NCBI GenBank assembly: GCA_017979445.1
Contig: CM030714.1
Location: 17,231,892-17,295,891, forward strand
From: Akebia trifoliata
Taxonomy: Eukaryota > Streptophyta > Magnoliopsida > Ranunculales > Lardizabalaceae
DNA: 64,000 nt
Direction of reading: 5' to 3'
Every line of letters begins with the position of its first letter. Within the stretch, counting starts at the first letter, position 1. The translations under genes and the position numbers were made by a program. This document shows positions 1-11,183 of this stretch, piece after piece. The notes beneath the pieces are model-generated. The model saw only the letters and a list, made by a program, of their open reading frames with translations. It did not search any database and was not told the origin of the DNA.

Positions 1-495
1 CATTTTTGAACTTCTGGAGTTACTGTATGATCATGATTTGCTATTTTCCTTGACTTTTTCACATGGTACTTAAGAGGACTTTCATGGGTAAGCTTAGGAC
101 TGAGTATAAAAATAAGGGAATTTTGAGGCTCAAATACCCGAATGCCCTTTGTGTTGCATTTCTTTTATTTTTCTTTGAATTTCCTTCCCCATTTTGAAGA
201 TATTTCTTTTTCTTTTAAATTTTTTTTGTGGAGAAATCTTTTGTTTTGTTTTGATGTAGTTGGGCATGAAGTAACTTCTCAGGTTGCTTACGTACCCCAG
301 AATTCTGGGATGAGAGCAAAACATAGTTCGAATTTTCCTTCCCTTGGGTTAGGTGATCAAGCTCAGAAAGAAAAAATAATATTTTTATTTTTATTTGTTA
401 ATTTTTTAATTATTTTTTTTTAAAACTGCAAAGGGCTGAGAAATGAGATATTAAATTGGGTAGTAGGAGAATTGATTTGGTCAAATATGATCTCC
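1..495 (-). other. Element C 3' UTR
   Basis: This is non-coding sequence downstream of the C integrase stop. It aligns with A 19278-19740 in reverse complement, including the block at about 270-355 that matches A 19380-19500 (GGGGTACGTAGGCAACCTGA in A), and with B 23690-24177. Homopolymer T and A tracts dominate 150-425. I see no gene in it. Confidence 0.6.
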
Positions 496-1841
496 TTAAA
501 TGTAGTACCGCTTGATCTGGTCAAGGTTGGTTGCTTCTGGTAATTCAATTCCATCATGATTTTGAAGTTTGACAACTTTTCCTGGTAATATATTTTTGAT
601 GATGAACGGACCTCCCCAATTTGGTTTGAACATCTCTCTAGGGTCAAAGATAGGTGTCCGATTCTCTTTGAATACAAAATCCCCGACTTGTAAGTGACGC
701 GCCGTGATGTTTTTGTTAAATGCACTAGTGACTCTTCTTTGATAAGCCTGCATATGGTACAAAGCTTCTAGGTTGTTTTTATTTTCAATCTGGTTTAGCT
801 TTTCGTACTCAATGATGAGCCTAGTATGTTTTTAGCAATTAACTTTCTATCATAACCTTGAGATACAGAATTTCCATTTCAACTAGTAAGACTACTTCCA
901 TATCATATACTAAAGAGTAGGGAATAGTTCTAGTGGAAGACTGTATTTGAAGTACGACACCCCCATAGTGTGAATGGTAATTTTTTTGACCAATCTTGGT
1001 GCGATTGACACATTTTCATGATGATTATCTTGAGACTCTTACTAGCTGCTTCAACCGCTCCATTAATCTGAGGACGGCAAGGAGATGATTTGTGATGCCG
1101 GATCTTGAACTTTGAATACAGAGTAATGACTTAAGCTTTGAAGTACGATCAATTATCAGATATCAGCTCAAAAAGTACCCTCATATCGACTGATAATATG
1201 TGCTCGAATAAACTTTGCAATTCGAGATGTAGTGAAAATAGCATTAATACATATCCTAACATCTTCTTTGATTCCATTGATATGGGCGAGTATCTACTCC
1301 GTGTTGAACAACACCCAAGCTTGTACCTAACTTATCCTCATAAGATCACATGAACAAATCTTTCGAAATTTTTGAGTAAATCCATTATCCCTTTGTGTTC
1401 CTTTGAAGGATATGATGGTTTCTATCTGAATTTTTTTAGGAATTATTTTCTTTTGAATTCAATGACCTTTGCTTTCTCGATTAAAGATTGTACCCGACCA
1501 TTATCTAACCTTGAAGTTATATTAGTAGTTAATATGTTAATGCGTTTGAGGTATTCAAAAATTTTCTTTATCCGATCAATTTTAGATGGGTGACAGATAC
1601 CTCTATAGACTGGATAAACTAACTCGACTCAACAGAAAATAGTAGACTCAATCTAAAGAAAACATGACATTGATGGATTGGTAAAAAAAATTGGACTCAG
1701 ACTAACCCACATAACTCATGAAAACTCAAGATAAGTACCCACAACAGGCTTGATTACGAACTAAGGACTTGAGACATTACTTACTGAGGTACGATGATCT
1801 TCAGGGAACAACTATGTAATTTTGAAAAATTTTGGGCTCAT
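496..1841 (-). pseudogene. Element C shrunken polyprotein: gag start, pre-RT linker and integrase C-half
   Basis: On the minus strand the ATG at 1841 aligns with A's gag start at 12663. A few codons later the sequence jumps to the equivalent of A about 15.55 kb (segment with EDH), runs through the pre-RT linker (ERKG, DLL motifs), and at about 1240 jumps again to the equivalent of A 18.55 kb inside integrase. The integrase part keeps the second Asp region (SDN), the NGAVEA glutamate region, the RHLQVGDFV segment and a GPY/F-like NWGGPFII segment, ending IKRYYI at the stop 496-498. The first catalytic Asp, zinc finger, RT and RNase H are absent. Frameshifts and stops are numerous, so it is not functional. 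Confidence 0.7.
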
Positions 1842-2569
1842 TTCTGACGATTCACCTGGTACTGGCGTTCGTTCTAACTGACAGGACTAGTAACCCTAAC
1901 AAAACAGTGAACGATTGGGCTAGGGTGCAAAGATAAATCAAATGTGGATTATCAATTTCAGTGTTTCCCCTTGATAACATTGTAATAAATCTTGAGAATT
2001 TATTGAATCCTGTGTACCAATCCATTAAAAATTCATTCATACAATGATTATTCAGAAAGAAAATAATTTTATTGCATTCTTGAAAATTATTGACAAATAA
2101 TGTTTTCATTGAATAAAAGCTTTCACAAATTTGATTATTTTTTTTGCAGTCATTTTCTTTTTAAAAAAACATATTTTGATAATTTTTCAAGGTCCATGCA
2201 AAAATAGATTTTTTGTAAAAAACATATTAAAAAAATTTTCCATGCAAAAATAGGCCTTTCGTAAATCATTTTTCCTCTTTTCCATTTATTTTAGAAAATA
2301 TTTTTTTTGAAAAGTATTCTTCTTTCGAAAAATATTTTTCTTCTTTTAAAATGGGTTAAAACCCAAATTAGCAAAGAATTTAAATTTCATTTTGATTTAA
2401 ATGGTCCGGCCTATCATGATCGTTGGATCGAGATGGACTAGGTCATTATGAACCATTACTAAGTTTTTAAAATGGATTCTTTATTAGTTTGATGCACCCA
2501 GTAATATAGTAATTTCGAATCAAGTTAAAAAATAAATAAAAAAATTGATCCTTAAGGATAAAACAGTAC
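1842..2569 (-). other. Element C leader, gag-proximal part
   Basis: This is AT-rich non-coding leader read right to left. It aligns with B 25640-26330 and with A 10840-11160 plus 12350-12660, but lacks the 1.2 kb ORF1 block present in A. The stretch around 2405-2440 (ATGATCGTTGGATCGAGATG) is one of the better conserved pieces. B inserted at its right end. Confidence 0.6.
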
Positions 2570-2574
2570 ATTCC
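2570..2574. repeat. TSD of element B, left copy (ATTCC)
   Basis: The five bases ATTCC abut the 3' end of B's 3' LTR. The identical five bases follow B's 5' LTR at 32633-32637. This is the 5 bp target duplication expected for Ty3/gypsy integration. Confidence 0.9.
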
Positions 2575-4088
2575 TGAAAGCGTCCTCAATCCGCGGGGTA
2601 CGCGGATCCGCTTTTGATTTTCGTGGTTTGGGAGTCGCCACCTAGTTATTATGGTCTAGGAACCGAGCATGGACTCTAAAAGGCAAATAACACTAATTTA
2701 AGAAAGAAAATACGGGTATGAGGATCACGTTACGGGGTTGGAAGGTGTTAGGCACCAATCTCGTCCAGCAAACGCCGATCTCTACTAATTCTCAAAAACG
2801 ATTACATTGCATAGTAGACAAAAAACACAACAAATAATAATAATAAAAAAAATTATCTCGCGGATTACAACAATTCTCTCAACACTGGCGGAGAGTATCC
2901 TCGTATGTATTTTCTTGCTATTCGTCCATTACTAGATCTAATTTCGGATCTCCAAGTTGAGGTATCTTATTCTTAGATCTATGAGTTTTCTGATTTTTTT
3001 TATGGATTTCAAGGCGTTTTACAAGGATTTTTGGATGTTTTTTTTAGCAAAAGTTGGGATTTGGGTGTTAGGTAAGGAGTTATGCCTTCAAAATTAGGAT
3101 TTTGGAAAGGTTGGGGAGGGTCCTTGACCTACTTTTTCTAGGGTTTTCTCTTTCATACAAAAATAGGTTGTAAGGACCCTTATTTATAGATTTTTTTAAG
3201 TGATTTTTAGATAGAGTTAGTGTTTAATTAGAATTATTTTTAGATAGAATTAGTGTTTAATTAGAATTATAGAGTTAGTTTTAGAATTTAATTAGAATTC
3301 TATTAGGCTTATGGTTTGATTTTGGTCTTATTAGATTAATTAGGATTTTGACTTAAGTTTTACTTGATTGACTAGATTTTAGGATTTGACTTAAGTCTTA
3401 CTTGATTGACTTTAATTTTAGAATTTTGACTTAAGTCTCACTTGATTGACTTTATTTTAGGATTTCATTTTACATTAATTAATATTTTAATCATTAATTT
3501 CTAAATTTTTAATTATTAAAATTGTAAAATTATCGTTTTGTCATCGGAAAGGACTTTTTGTGTTTTAAGTTATTTTTCAATGTTCCAGGATGTTTTGGAA
3601 TCGATTTTTTGTAAGAAATTTAATGAAAATATTAGTTTGTGTCATTTATGAAGTTTTTTGTGCGAAATGATCGTGAACTTTATGAGGAGCATTTTCGTAA
3701 TTTTATCAAATTTTGTGAAAATTGGTGAAATAGTTTATTTGATTTTGATTTGTTGTTTTATGTGTTTGAAAGGATTTTTCTAAGCGTAATGTAGGCTCTA
3801 GGGATGTTTTGAGGTTAGGGGTATTTTAGTAATTTGGTCATTTTTTAGTGATATTTATCATAAAACTTCTTTTTGTCTATAAGATTATGATTTCTATGAT
3901 CTTGGAGTCATATTTTTCTAGTGTAACGTGGTTTCTACAATTTTGTTAGTTTGAGATACCTCATCCCAATTTCTGAAACACATCTCGTAACCAAATAGAG
4001 CATTGGAATAAACATCCATCATTGGGAACCGTTGTAATAGGGTTGACGAGTTGATTAATCAGGTGAGTGCAAAAATGGGGTGTCTACA
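2575..4088 (-). repeat. Element B 3' LTR
   Basis: This LTR is 1514 bp, bounded by TG and CA on the minus strand. It shares the family ends (minus strand TGTAGACACCCC at 4088, GACGCTTTCA at 2575) and the stem-loop GGAAGGTGTTAGGCACC at 2740-2756. A TATA-like CTATAAATAAG lies near 3180-3190 on the minus strand. The repeated TTGACTTAAGTC stretches at 3340-3460 are the reverse of the AGACTAAAGTCAA repeats of the other LTRs. It is slightly shorter than its 5' partner (1548 bp). Confidence 0.9.
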
Positions 4089-4104
4089 GATGCCTTTCTT
4101 TGGC
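4089..4104 (-). other. Element B polypurine tract
   Basis: On the minus strand the bases just upstream of the 3' LTR read GCCAAAGAAAGGCATC. The purine-rich AAAGAAAGG sits in the same place as AAAGTGGGG in element A. This is the likely plus-strand primer. Confidence 0.7.
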
Positions 4105-4394
4105 AGAGGGTTGAAGCAAACTAGATAACAAATCTATTTTGGTAGATAGTGCGATATCCGAATGTCAAAGCTAGTAACAATTCATTTTGCAGCCTGATTT
4201 AGCAATTCGTCGAGACGTTGGAATTCTTGAGGATAAAACTCTTCCTGACCAAAAGGTTGTCAAGTCCTCGAGTGAGAGCACTCACTGACATTGTTAGATC
4301 ATTGAATTTTATAAAATTCTCCTTGACTAATGAAACAAATGTGCAAGTGTGTGCATCTAAAATCTGAGATAAATCTTAGAGGGTCTAAATGAAA

Positions 4395-4735
4395 ACTGAG
4401 TAAAATCTGTGAAAACCCTCGGCGACAACTGGCTGAGCATAATCCGAGAAAACCCTCAGTGACAACTGGCTGAGCATAATCCGAGCAAACCCTCAGTGGT
4501 AACTGGCTGAGCATAATCCGAGCAAACCCTCGGCGCATCTGGTTGAGCATAATCTGATCAAACCCTCGGTGGCAACTTGTTGAGCATAATCCGAGCAAAT
4601 CCTAGGCGACAACTGGCTGAGCATAATCCAAGCAAACCCTCAACAACATCTGACTAAGTATAATCTGAGCAAACCCTCAGCGATAACTGGCTGAGCATAA
4701 TTCCGAGAAACCCTTGGCGGTATCTGGCTGAGTAA
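4395..4735 (-). repeat. Element B 3' UTR array of 34-37 bp units
   Basis: About nine to ten imperfect units carry the core CTGGCTGAGCATAATCCGAG and AAACCCTCGGCG on the plus strand. Read on the minus strand they match the 34 bp units of A at 20738-21077. B's units are mostly 36-37 bp and A's are exactly 34 bp, so the array has been remodelled since the copies split. Confidence 0.85.
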
Positions 4736-4739
4736 AATT

Positions 4740-4927
4740 TGGAAGGAAGGAATGAATCTAGGAAAGAATGATTGAAAATGAATCTGGAAAAGAGTGATTG
4801 AATCTGGGAGTGAATAGATCTAGGAAAGAATGATTGAAAATGAATATGGAAAAGAGTGATTGAATTTGGGGATGAATAGATCTGGGAAAGGATGATTGAA
4901 TCTGGAAAAGAAAGAATGCCTTATCTC
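4740..4927. repeat. Short GAATCTGGAAAAGA-type repeats
   Basis: Four to five degenerate units contain GAATCTGGGAAAGAATGATT. They lie between the two larger arrays in B's 3' UTR and correspond to a short CAGATTTATTCATTC-like stretch in A at about 20640-20720. Confidence 0.55.
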
Positions 4928-5810
4928 CTATTCTAAGTGAAAGGGTAATGAGTTACGAACTAATTTTTTTGGGAAGTTCTACTCTACCTACTCGAAGTGA
5001 AAGAATAATGAACTAATTTTTTTGGGAATCCTACTCTACCTGCCCAGGGTGAAAGAGTAATGAACTAATTTTTTTTGGAACTCTACCTACTCGGAGTGAA
5101 AGAGTAATGAACTAATTTTTTGGGGGTCCTACTCTACCTGTCCAGGGTGAAAGAGTAATAAATTAATTTTTTTGGGAAGTTCTACTCTACCTACTCGGAG
5201 TGAAAGAGTAATGAACTAAGTTTTTTGGGAGTTCTATTCTATCTGCCCAGGGTGAAAAAGTAATGAACTAATTTTTTAAGAAGTTCTACTCTACCTACTC
5301 AAAGTGAAAGAGTAATGAACTAATTTTTTGGGAGTCCTACTCTATCTGTCCAGGGTGAAAGAGTTTTGAACTAATTTTTTTGGGAAGTTCTACTCTACCT
5401 ACTCAGAGTGAAAGAGTAATGAACTAATTTTTTGTAAAGTTCTACTCTACCTACTCGGAGTGAAAGAGTAATGAACTAATTTTTTTGGGAGTCCTACTCT
5501 ACCTGCCTATGGTGAAAGAGTAATGAATTAATTTTTTAGAAAGTTCTACTCTACCTACTCGGAGTGAAAGAGTAATGAACTAAGCTTTTTGGGAATCCTA
5601 CTTTACCTGCCCAAGGTGAAAGAGTAATGAACTAATTTTTTTTTGAAAAGTTTTATTCTACCTACTCGGAGTGAAAGAGTAATGAACTAATTTTTTGGGG
5701 AGTCCTATTCTACTTGCCCAAGGTGAAAGAGTAATGAACTAATTTTTTTTTTGGAAGTTCTACTCTACCTACTCAAGGTGAAAGAGTAATGAACTAATTT
5801 TTTTGGGGAA
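4928..5810. repeat. 17-unit alternating palindromic array in element B 3' UTR
   Basis: About 17 units of roughly 50-54 bp each contain TCTACTCTACCT, then AGTGAAAGAGTAATGAACTAA and a T run. Two subtypes largely alternate: one with CTACTCGGAGTGAAAG, the other with CTGCCCAGGGTGAAAG, giving a dimer period of about 105 bp. Each unit can fold, since TACTCT pairs with AGAGTA and ACTC with GAGT or CCC with GGG. A has at most a trace of it, so it expanded in B. Confidence 0.9.
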
Positions 5811-6100
5811 TAAATGGGGGATTTACACCACATTTGATTTTTTTTAAAATAAAAAATTGGATTTTATGAAGGTCTGTTAAACATTTTAACTCTTTTTGAA
5901 TCTTAGGAGTTTTCAAAATTGTTATCAAGAGGGTAACCTTTAATTCAAAGTTAACCTTATCCTTTGGGGTTGAAATTGACCAGGCTTTAGAAGTAAAATG
6001 CCCCTAGTTTGACAGGGAACATTACACTGGGGATAATGGAACATAATTTGAAAATGAATCCCCTTAGTGTAAGGGGGGAAACTGTACTCTTTAGAAAAAG
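5811..6100 (-). other. Element B 3' UTR up to the A insertion
   Basis: This is non-coding. It includes TTATCAAGAGGGTAACCTTT at about 5921 and GTGTAAGGGGGG near 6067, both recognisable in A's 3' UTR (20490-20510 and 20350-20370, reverse complement). It continues after A at 23096. Confidence 0.55.
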
Positions 6101-6105
6101 GAAGT
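6101..6105. repeat. TSD of element A, left copy (GAAGT)
   Basis: GAAGT lies immediately before the TG of A's 5' LTR and is repeated exactly at 23091-23095 after the CA of the 3' LTR. Confidence 0.95.
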
Positions 6106-7219
6106 TGTAGACACCCCATTTTTGCACTCGCCTGATTAATCAACTCGTCAACCCGATTGCAACGGTTCCCAATGGTAGATGTCTATTCCAATGCTTTATT
6201 TTGTTACTAGATATGTTTCAGAAATTCGGATGAGGTATCTCAAACTGACAAAACTTAGAAACCATACTACGCTAGGAAAATACGACCCCAGGAACATAGA
6301 AATCATCATCTTTCAGACAAAAAGAAGTTTCACAATAAAAATCACTAAAAATGACCAAATTACCAAAATACCCCTAACATCAAAACAACCTTAGAGCCTA
6401 CGTTACGATTAGAAAAACTTATTCAAACACATAAAATAACAAATTAAAATCAAATAAATCATTTCGCCAATTTTCACAAAATATGACAAAATTACGAAAA
6501 TGCCCCTCATAAAGTTCACGACCATTTCATACAAAAAACTTCATAAATGACAAAAACCAATATTCCCATTGAATTTCTTATGAAAAACTGATTCCAAAAC
6601 ATCCTGAAACGTTGAAAACGTAAAAAATCCTCTCCAAGGGTAAAACGATAATTTCACAAATTTAGTAATTAAAAATTTCGAAATTAATAAATAAAATATT
6701 AAATAATGTAAAGTGAAACATTAATAAAATTAATTTAAAAATTTTAACTAAAAAATCGACCAATCAAGCTTTCAGGCAAAATTGTTGATGGTTGCCAGGA
6801 TTTTATTCAAGGACCCCTCCATTTGAGGGCCCAAAGAATTAAAGATATAATAAAAGGGGGTTCTCCAAAAATCAAAGTCAATAAAGTAAGACTAAAGTCA
6901 ACCTTAAAGTCAATCAAGTAAGACTAAAGTCAAGATATTAAAAGTCAACCAAGAAAGACTAAAGTCAATCTCATAAGACTAAAGTCAAAACCCTAAATCA
7001 AAATCCTAATCTAAACTAATCAAGTCAATCTCATAAGACTAAAGTCAAAACCCTAAATCAAAATCCTAATTTAAACTAATCAAGTCAATCTCATAAGACT
7101 AAAGTCAAAATCCTAAATTAAAACCCTAAAGACTAAGTCCATCTCATAAGACCAAAGTCAAAACCCTAATTAAAACTCTAAAAGAAACTCTAATCAAACT
7201 CTAATGCTTCTAAAAACTT

Positions 7220-7228
7220 TATAAATAG
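7220..7228 (+). promoter_or_regulatory. LTR TATA box (TATAAATAG)
   Basis: TATAAATAG is conserved at the same LTR position in A's 3' LTR (22486-22494), F (55226-55234), G (60662-60670), H (63608-63616, minus) and C (38071-38079, minus). It is followed by GGAGCCTCCACACCCTA or a close variant. Transcription would start about 30 bp downstream and define the start of R. Confidence 0.75.
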
Positions 7229-7645
7229 GAGCCTCCACACCCTATTTTTGTATCAAAGAAAAAACCCTAGGAAAAGTAGGTGAAGAAGCTTCCACAACCT
7301 CTCCAAAACCCTAATTTTGGAGCCCCAACTCCTTACCTAACACCCCTACTTCGATTTTAGCCTGAAAAACACCTAGAAACCTTTCAAAAACACCCCAAAG
7401 TCCACAACAAATTCGAAGCACCCAGATCCAAGAAAGAGATACCTTACCTCGGATATCAGAAATTAGATCCGGAGACAGAACGAAGTAAGGAATATGGTAC
7501 AAGGAGCATTTTTCACCAGATCTGAGGGAATAGAACCTTTACAGATCGAAGGTAAGATTTTTATTATTATTTTTATCTAGGTTTTGTCATTAGCGATGTA
7601 GTTATATTTGGGATAAGTAGAGACCGGCATTGGTCGGGTGGGATT

Positions 7646-7660
7646 GGTGCCTAACACCTT
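7646..7660 (+). other. Conserved LTR stem-loop GGTGCCTAACACC
   Basis: GGTG pairs with CACC around CCTAA, and the flanking GTTGG and CCAAC can extend the stem. It is downstream of the TATA box and so in the transcript. The same motif is in every family-1 LTR here, in the unrelated solo LTR, and in a degraded form in E's LTR. Confidence 0.6.
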
Positions 7661-7826
7661 CCAATCTCGTAATGTAATCCCAAGATTCAATTTTTCTGTA
7701 GTAGATTAGTTTTTTATCCGTTTTAGAGTCAGTTTGGTTCCTAGACCATAATAACTAGTTGGCGACTCTCAAACCTCAAGGGTCAAAAGCGGATCCGCAC
7801 ACCCCGCAGATCGAGGGCGCTTTCAG

Positions 7827-7844
7827 TGGTGACTTCACTGGGGA
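7827..7844 (+). other. Element A primer binding site, tRNA-Arg type
   Basis: TGGTGACTTCACTGGGGA starts one base after the LTR. Copies in other elements read TGGCGACTCCACTGGGGA (G) and TGGTGACTCCGTTGGGGA (F). The consensus complements the 3' end of plant tRNA-Arg(ACG) including CCA. The tRNA assignment is from knowledge of that tRNA, and A's copy has some mismatches. Confidence 0.75.
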
Positions 7845-8059
7845 TCTTCGAGGATCAAACTTGAAAAGTCCCAAGTGTGGGATACGTCGCTAGTAGGACT
7901 TTTTTTATTTGATTTTTAGTTAGTTTATTATTTGTTTATTGTATTTTATTTATTTATGTTTTTTTTTATTCTTTTGGCTTAATCATAGATCGTGTGATTC
8001 AATCTTGAATATCTTAATTTGGTATATCATCTGTATGGTTCAATCTAATATTATTTTAG

Positions 8060-9765
8060 TGTTTCAATCCAGGATCACTTAGGGTGACCATAAATGTTGC
8101 AAGACCTCGAAAAGATAGGATGGATTGATGATTATTGAAACGTAGAATCCCTTTTGTTTAAAAAAAAAAATATAAGAGAATTCTTTTTTATTTATCTATT
8201 TTTTTAACAATGAATAAAGCGAAATTCTTATGGACATGTTTTTTTTTTTTTTTTTTTTAAAAAGAGGTTGCTTAGGTGGGGACAATAATTCTTTTGATAG
8301 TTTTTATTTTTTTATTTTTTTTCTTTTGTTTTTGATTCATTTTTGGACAGTATATATCCTTGTTTACCTTGTTTTTTTTTTTTTTTTAAAGAGATTTTTT
8401 TTTTACATACTGTCCATTAGCAGCAAGAAGAAAAAAAAACTAAAAATGAAAATTTGGATTTTTTTAGCTTCTGTCAACACAAACGTGCTGTTTGGGGTGG
8501 TGTGCCACGAGTTTATTTTTAAATTTTTGTTTCACACCCCGTTAATAGAAAGAATATGCTGGTGTTTCATAAGTAAAATTGAGTTTTTTTTATTTTTCAC
8601 ATCGTCTTCTCAAACAGTTCATCATCTTCAACAGGAGACCGAACTGGTCTCTCCGTTTGATCGGCTGAAATCTCAGCCCGATCGGCTCATAGTTTATTTG
8701 GAATCATGGTTTTCGCTTGATTCAAAGTCTAAAACCGTTAGTTCATGTCGAAACTATTTGAACCTTCGATCGAAAGTTTCTGTTTTGGTTTCGTTTGAAA
8801 CCCAGTTTTTTTAAGGAAAATAAAACCCGATTTCTTTATGTTGGAACGTTGGAGAGGAAGAAGGATTAAAGGATCGAACAAAAAAGGTTTTATATTCGGT
8901 TGTTTTCGTCCCTTAGAGATGATTGAACGCTAATAATCTCTGTTTTACTGTATGGTTTATTCGATTAGATCATGAAAGTGTAGGATTGTTCGATTTAAAG
9001 TTAGTGATTAAGGTCGATTTGTTTTTTTTTTTTTTTTGGGAATCTGTCTTCCCCGAATTAGTTAGATATTCTCGGAATGGTTGTTGATATTCCTAGGATT
9101 TCTACGACTGAAATTTCTTTGGTTGAGCGGGTTTTGAACTTCATAAAAAAAGGATGTGTTCGACAATTGAATGATCCGATCAGAATGCATTTGTAGATAA
9201 CATAATTAAAATTTTGGGGATGCTTCTACAGTCTCCCATTAATGGTAATTTTCTGTTTTATCTACTCGAATTCGATTCCAATGAGATTATCAAGAATATT
9301 TTTCGCGGAATTATTGATATGCACTCCAAATCCTATTGAACACATGGAATCTTTATTCCATCATGGGCACTAATTGGAACACGTGTTGGATTGAACATCA
9401 AAATAAAAAAATGGGGATTTTTGCAATCAAAATTTTAAAATTGGTTTCTCTACACCAATCCTTGATTTTTAATTAAGGAATTTCCACGTAAAAGTCGATT
9501 TGAGGTGTGTTCATTTTTTTTTCCTCTCTCTTTAATAAAAACATCGGTTTATAGGCTGGATTTTTGGCCGTTTTAAATAGGGTTTTTCTTTATTTTCTTT
9601 TGTTTTAATTTTTTTTTATTTAAAAAAAGTAGTAAAATCAATTGATCAATTCTTGTAAAACCACTATGTGTTCCAACAATTACCACTCTATCCTTAATTT
9701 GGTATTCTCTTAAATCTCAATTTATTTAAGGTCACTCAAGTAATCCTTGATTGAAACACATATAG
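8060..9765 (+). other. Element A leader variable cassette bracketed by inverted repeat
   Basis: The left arm (8060-8155) has CAATCCAGGATCACTTAGGG, GTGACCATAAATG and GGATGGATTGATGAT. The right arm (9665-9765) carries the same order inverted: TTCCAACAATTACCACTC, GGTCACTCAAGTAATCC, TTGATTGAAACAC. The interior is non-coding with long T runs, a CTGTCAACACAAACGTGCTG segment near 8471, and GATCGGCTGAAATCTCAGCC near 8658. The arms are shared with B, C, F and G, but the interior length varies. An open frame at 8230-8814 is low-complexity and not supported as a gene. Confidence 0.55.
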
Positions 9766-9942
9766 AAATATATCGGCTTAAATGATTGCTTCTAACATGG
9801 ATATATGCTTGACATGCTTATCTTTAATCAGGTGATTTGAATAGTGTTGATCTCGATTAAATATTCATGTGATTGGGATAGTGTTTTATTTCGATTAAAT
9901 ATTCATGTAATTCATGTTATAATGATTGATTTGATTGGATCC

Positions 9943-10745
9943 ATGGGCCCATGTGTTTGGAAAAGGCCCCGGGCACACCCCACCCTATGTTGCACACACC
10001 ACATGCACGTTTACTGTTTTACCTACTTACACGTCCTATATAGCCAACGTGGTACTAGTGCGTGGCCCGGTCTCTTCGGAGATGCGACGTCATTCATGAA
10101 AATCACAACTTCAGTCACGTACCTTAGGGTATATTAAACTGGGGTATCAATACTATCTGATCAGGTGATTCTGAGAGGTATATTGATGCACCTAGGCTGG
10201 AGCGACCTGAGCCTTTGACCTATTGTGAGCCACACAGTCACATGTCCCGATTGCCAACGTATTACTAGTACGTGATCGGTCCCCTCGTGGGATGTCAAAC
10301 CATTTATGAAAGCTACAACTCTTGACTCGTACCCGTAGGTATAAAAGATAATCTAAGTATATCAATTGCACTTCTTGGTCAAAACCGGTGCCTAAGCAAG
10401 ATCTTGCCCCGCTGTACCCTACTGTACGAGGGGGATAGACTACGTCTATTCTAGACGAGAGGTATTTAAGTGGGCCCTTGCTCAGCATTGTGCGCCACCT
10501 CTCAACTGGAGATCAAATTGGCTATTTTTGACTTCAGAGAAGTGAATTGAGGTTTTAGATTATCACCTATACGGTATATCAAACCAAGTCACCACGTATC
10601 GAGAGGTATATAGGTGTGCTTGGGTAAGGGAGGCCAGATAAAAATGCATTGCACGTAGTAAGCTTAGAGTTTAGAAACCTTCCTTGTAGGTCACGACTCG
10701 AACTTATTGTGGGTGATCCCGAGTTGTTCATTGAATGGAATCTTA
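9943..10745 (+). other. Conserved leader block of family 1 (element A copy)
   Basis: This roughly 0.8 kb non-coding block is kept in five copies (also B 26338-27165, C 32638-33395, F 58250-59062, G 62683-62997). It holds two diverged copies of one module, each starting GCCAACGT, then ACTAGT, then CGTG (10031 and 10253). Each copy then has a [GC]GTNCCCTCG or TCTTCGGAG element, CATTCATGAAA or CATTTATGAAA, and ACTCGTACC. Many ACGT cores, GTACTAGTAC-type palindromes and a SnaBI-like TACGTA lie in it. The short open frames in it are not conserved, so I treat it as regulatory or structural. Confidence 0.7.
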
Positions 10746-11183
10746 TGAGACTTTGTGATTGATGTGAATGATGTGAATGATGAGATCAAAATGCATGGCT
10801 GTCCTCAAGAGTTAAAAATGTTGTTTTCGGAAATTAAAATAGGTGCACCGACCCAATAAAGAATCCATTCTTTTACAATAATGACCCAGTCCATCCCGAT
10901 CCAACAATCATGGTGGGCCGGGCCATTGAAATTGAAATAGAAGTCAAATTTTCAAAGAAAAATGGTTTACGAAGGGAAAGTATTTTCCAAAAAAAGTATT
11001 TTTCCAAAAGAAGTGTTTTACAGCAAAAGTGTTATTCTCTAGAAAAATATTTTTCAAGAAAAAATATTTTCTAGAAAATATTTTCCATGAGAACAAGATT
11101 TTCCAAAAGAAAATAAAAGAGAAAATTGATATTTTACACGGACCTTGGAAGAGTACTAAAATACCCTTTTGTGTCAAAGCAGG

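Larger units (their letters stand above)
6106..7825 (+). repeat. Element A 5' LTR
   Basis: This LTR is 1720 bp, TG...CA, and aligns end to end with 21418-23090. It contains about 60 bp near-repeats at 7020-7140 (AGACTAAAGTCAA, AACCCTAAATCAAAA), a TATA box at 7220-7228, the stem-loop GGTGCCTAACACCTT at 7646-7660, and a PBS-like GTTGGCGACTC at 7758-7768 about 60 bp before the real PBS. The last 20 bases include the family ending GGGCGCTTTCA. Confidence 0.95.

Noticed and set aside
7020..7140. CCCTAAA repeats resembling plant telomere repeats
   Set aside because: They are part of a 60 bp LTR repeat (AACCCTAAATCAAAATCC), not tandem heptamers, and present in all family-1 LTRs.
8230..8814. 194-codon plus-strand open frame in A's leader
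   Set aside because: It is driven by long T runs (Phe-rich), not conserved in F or G, and lies inside the inverted-repeat cassette.
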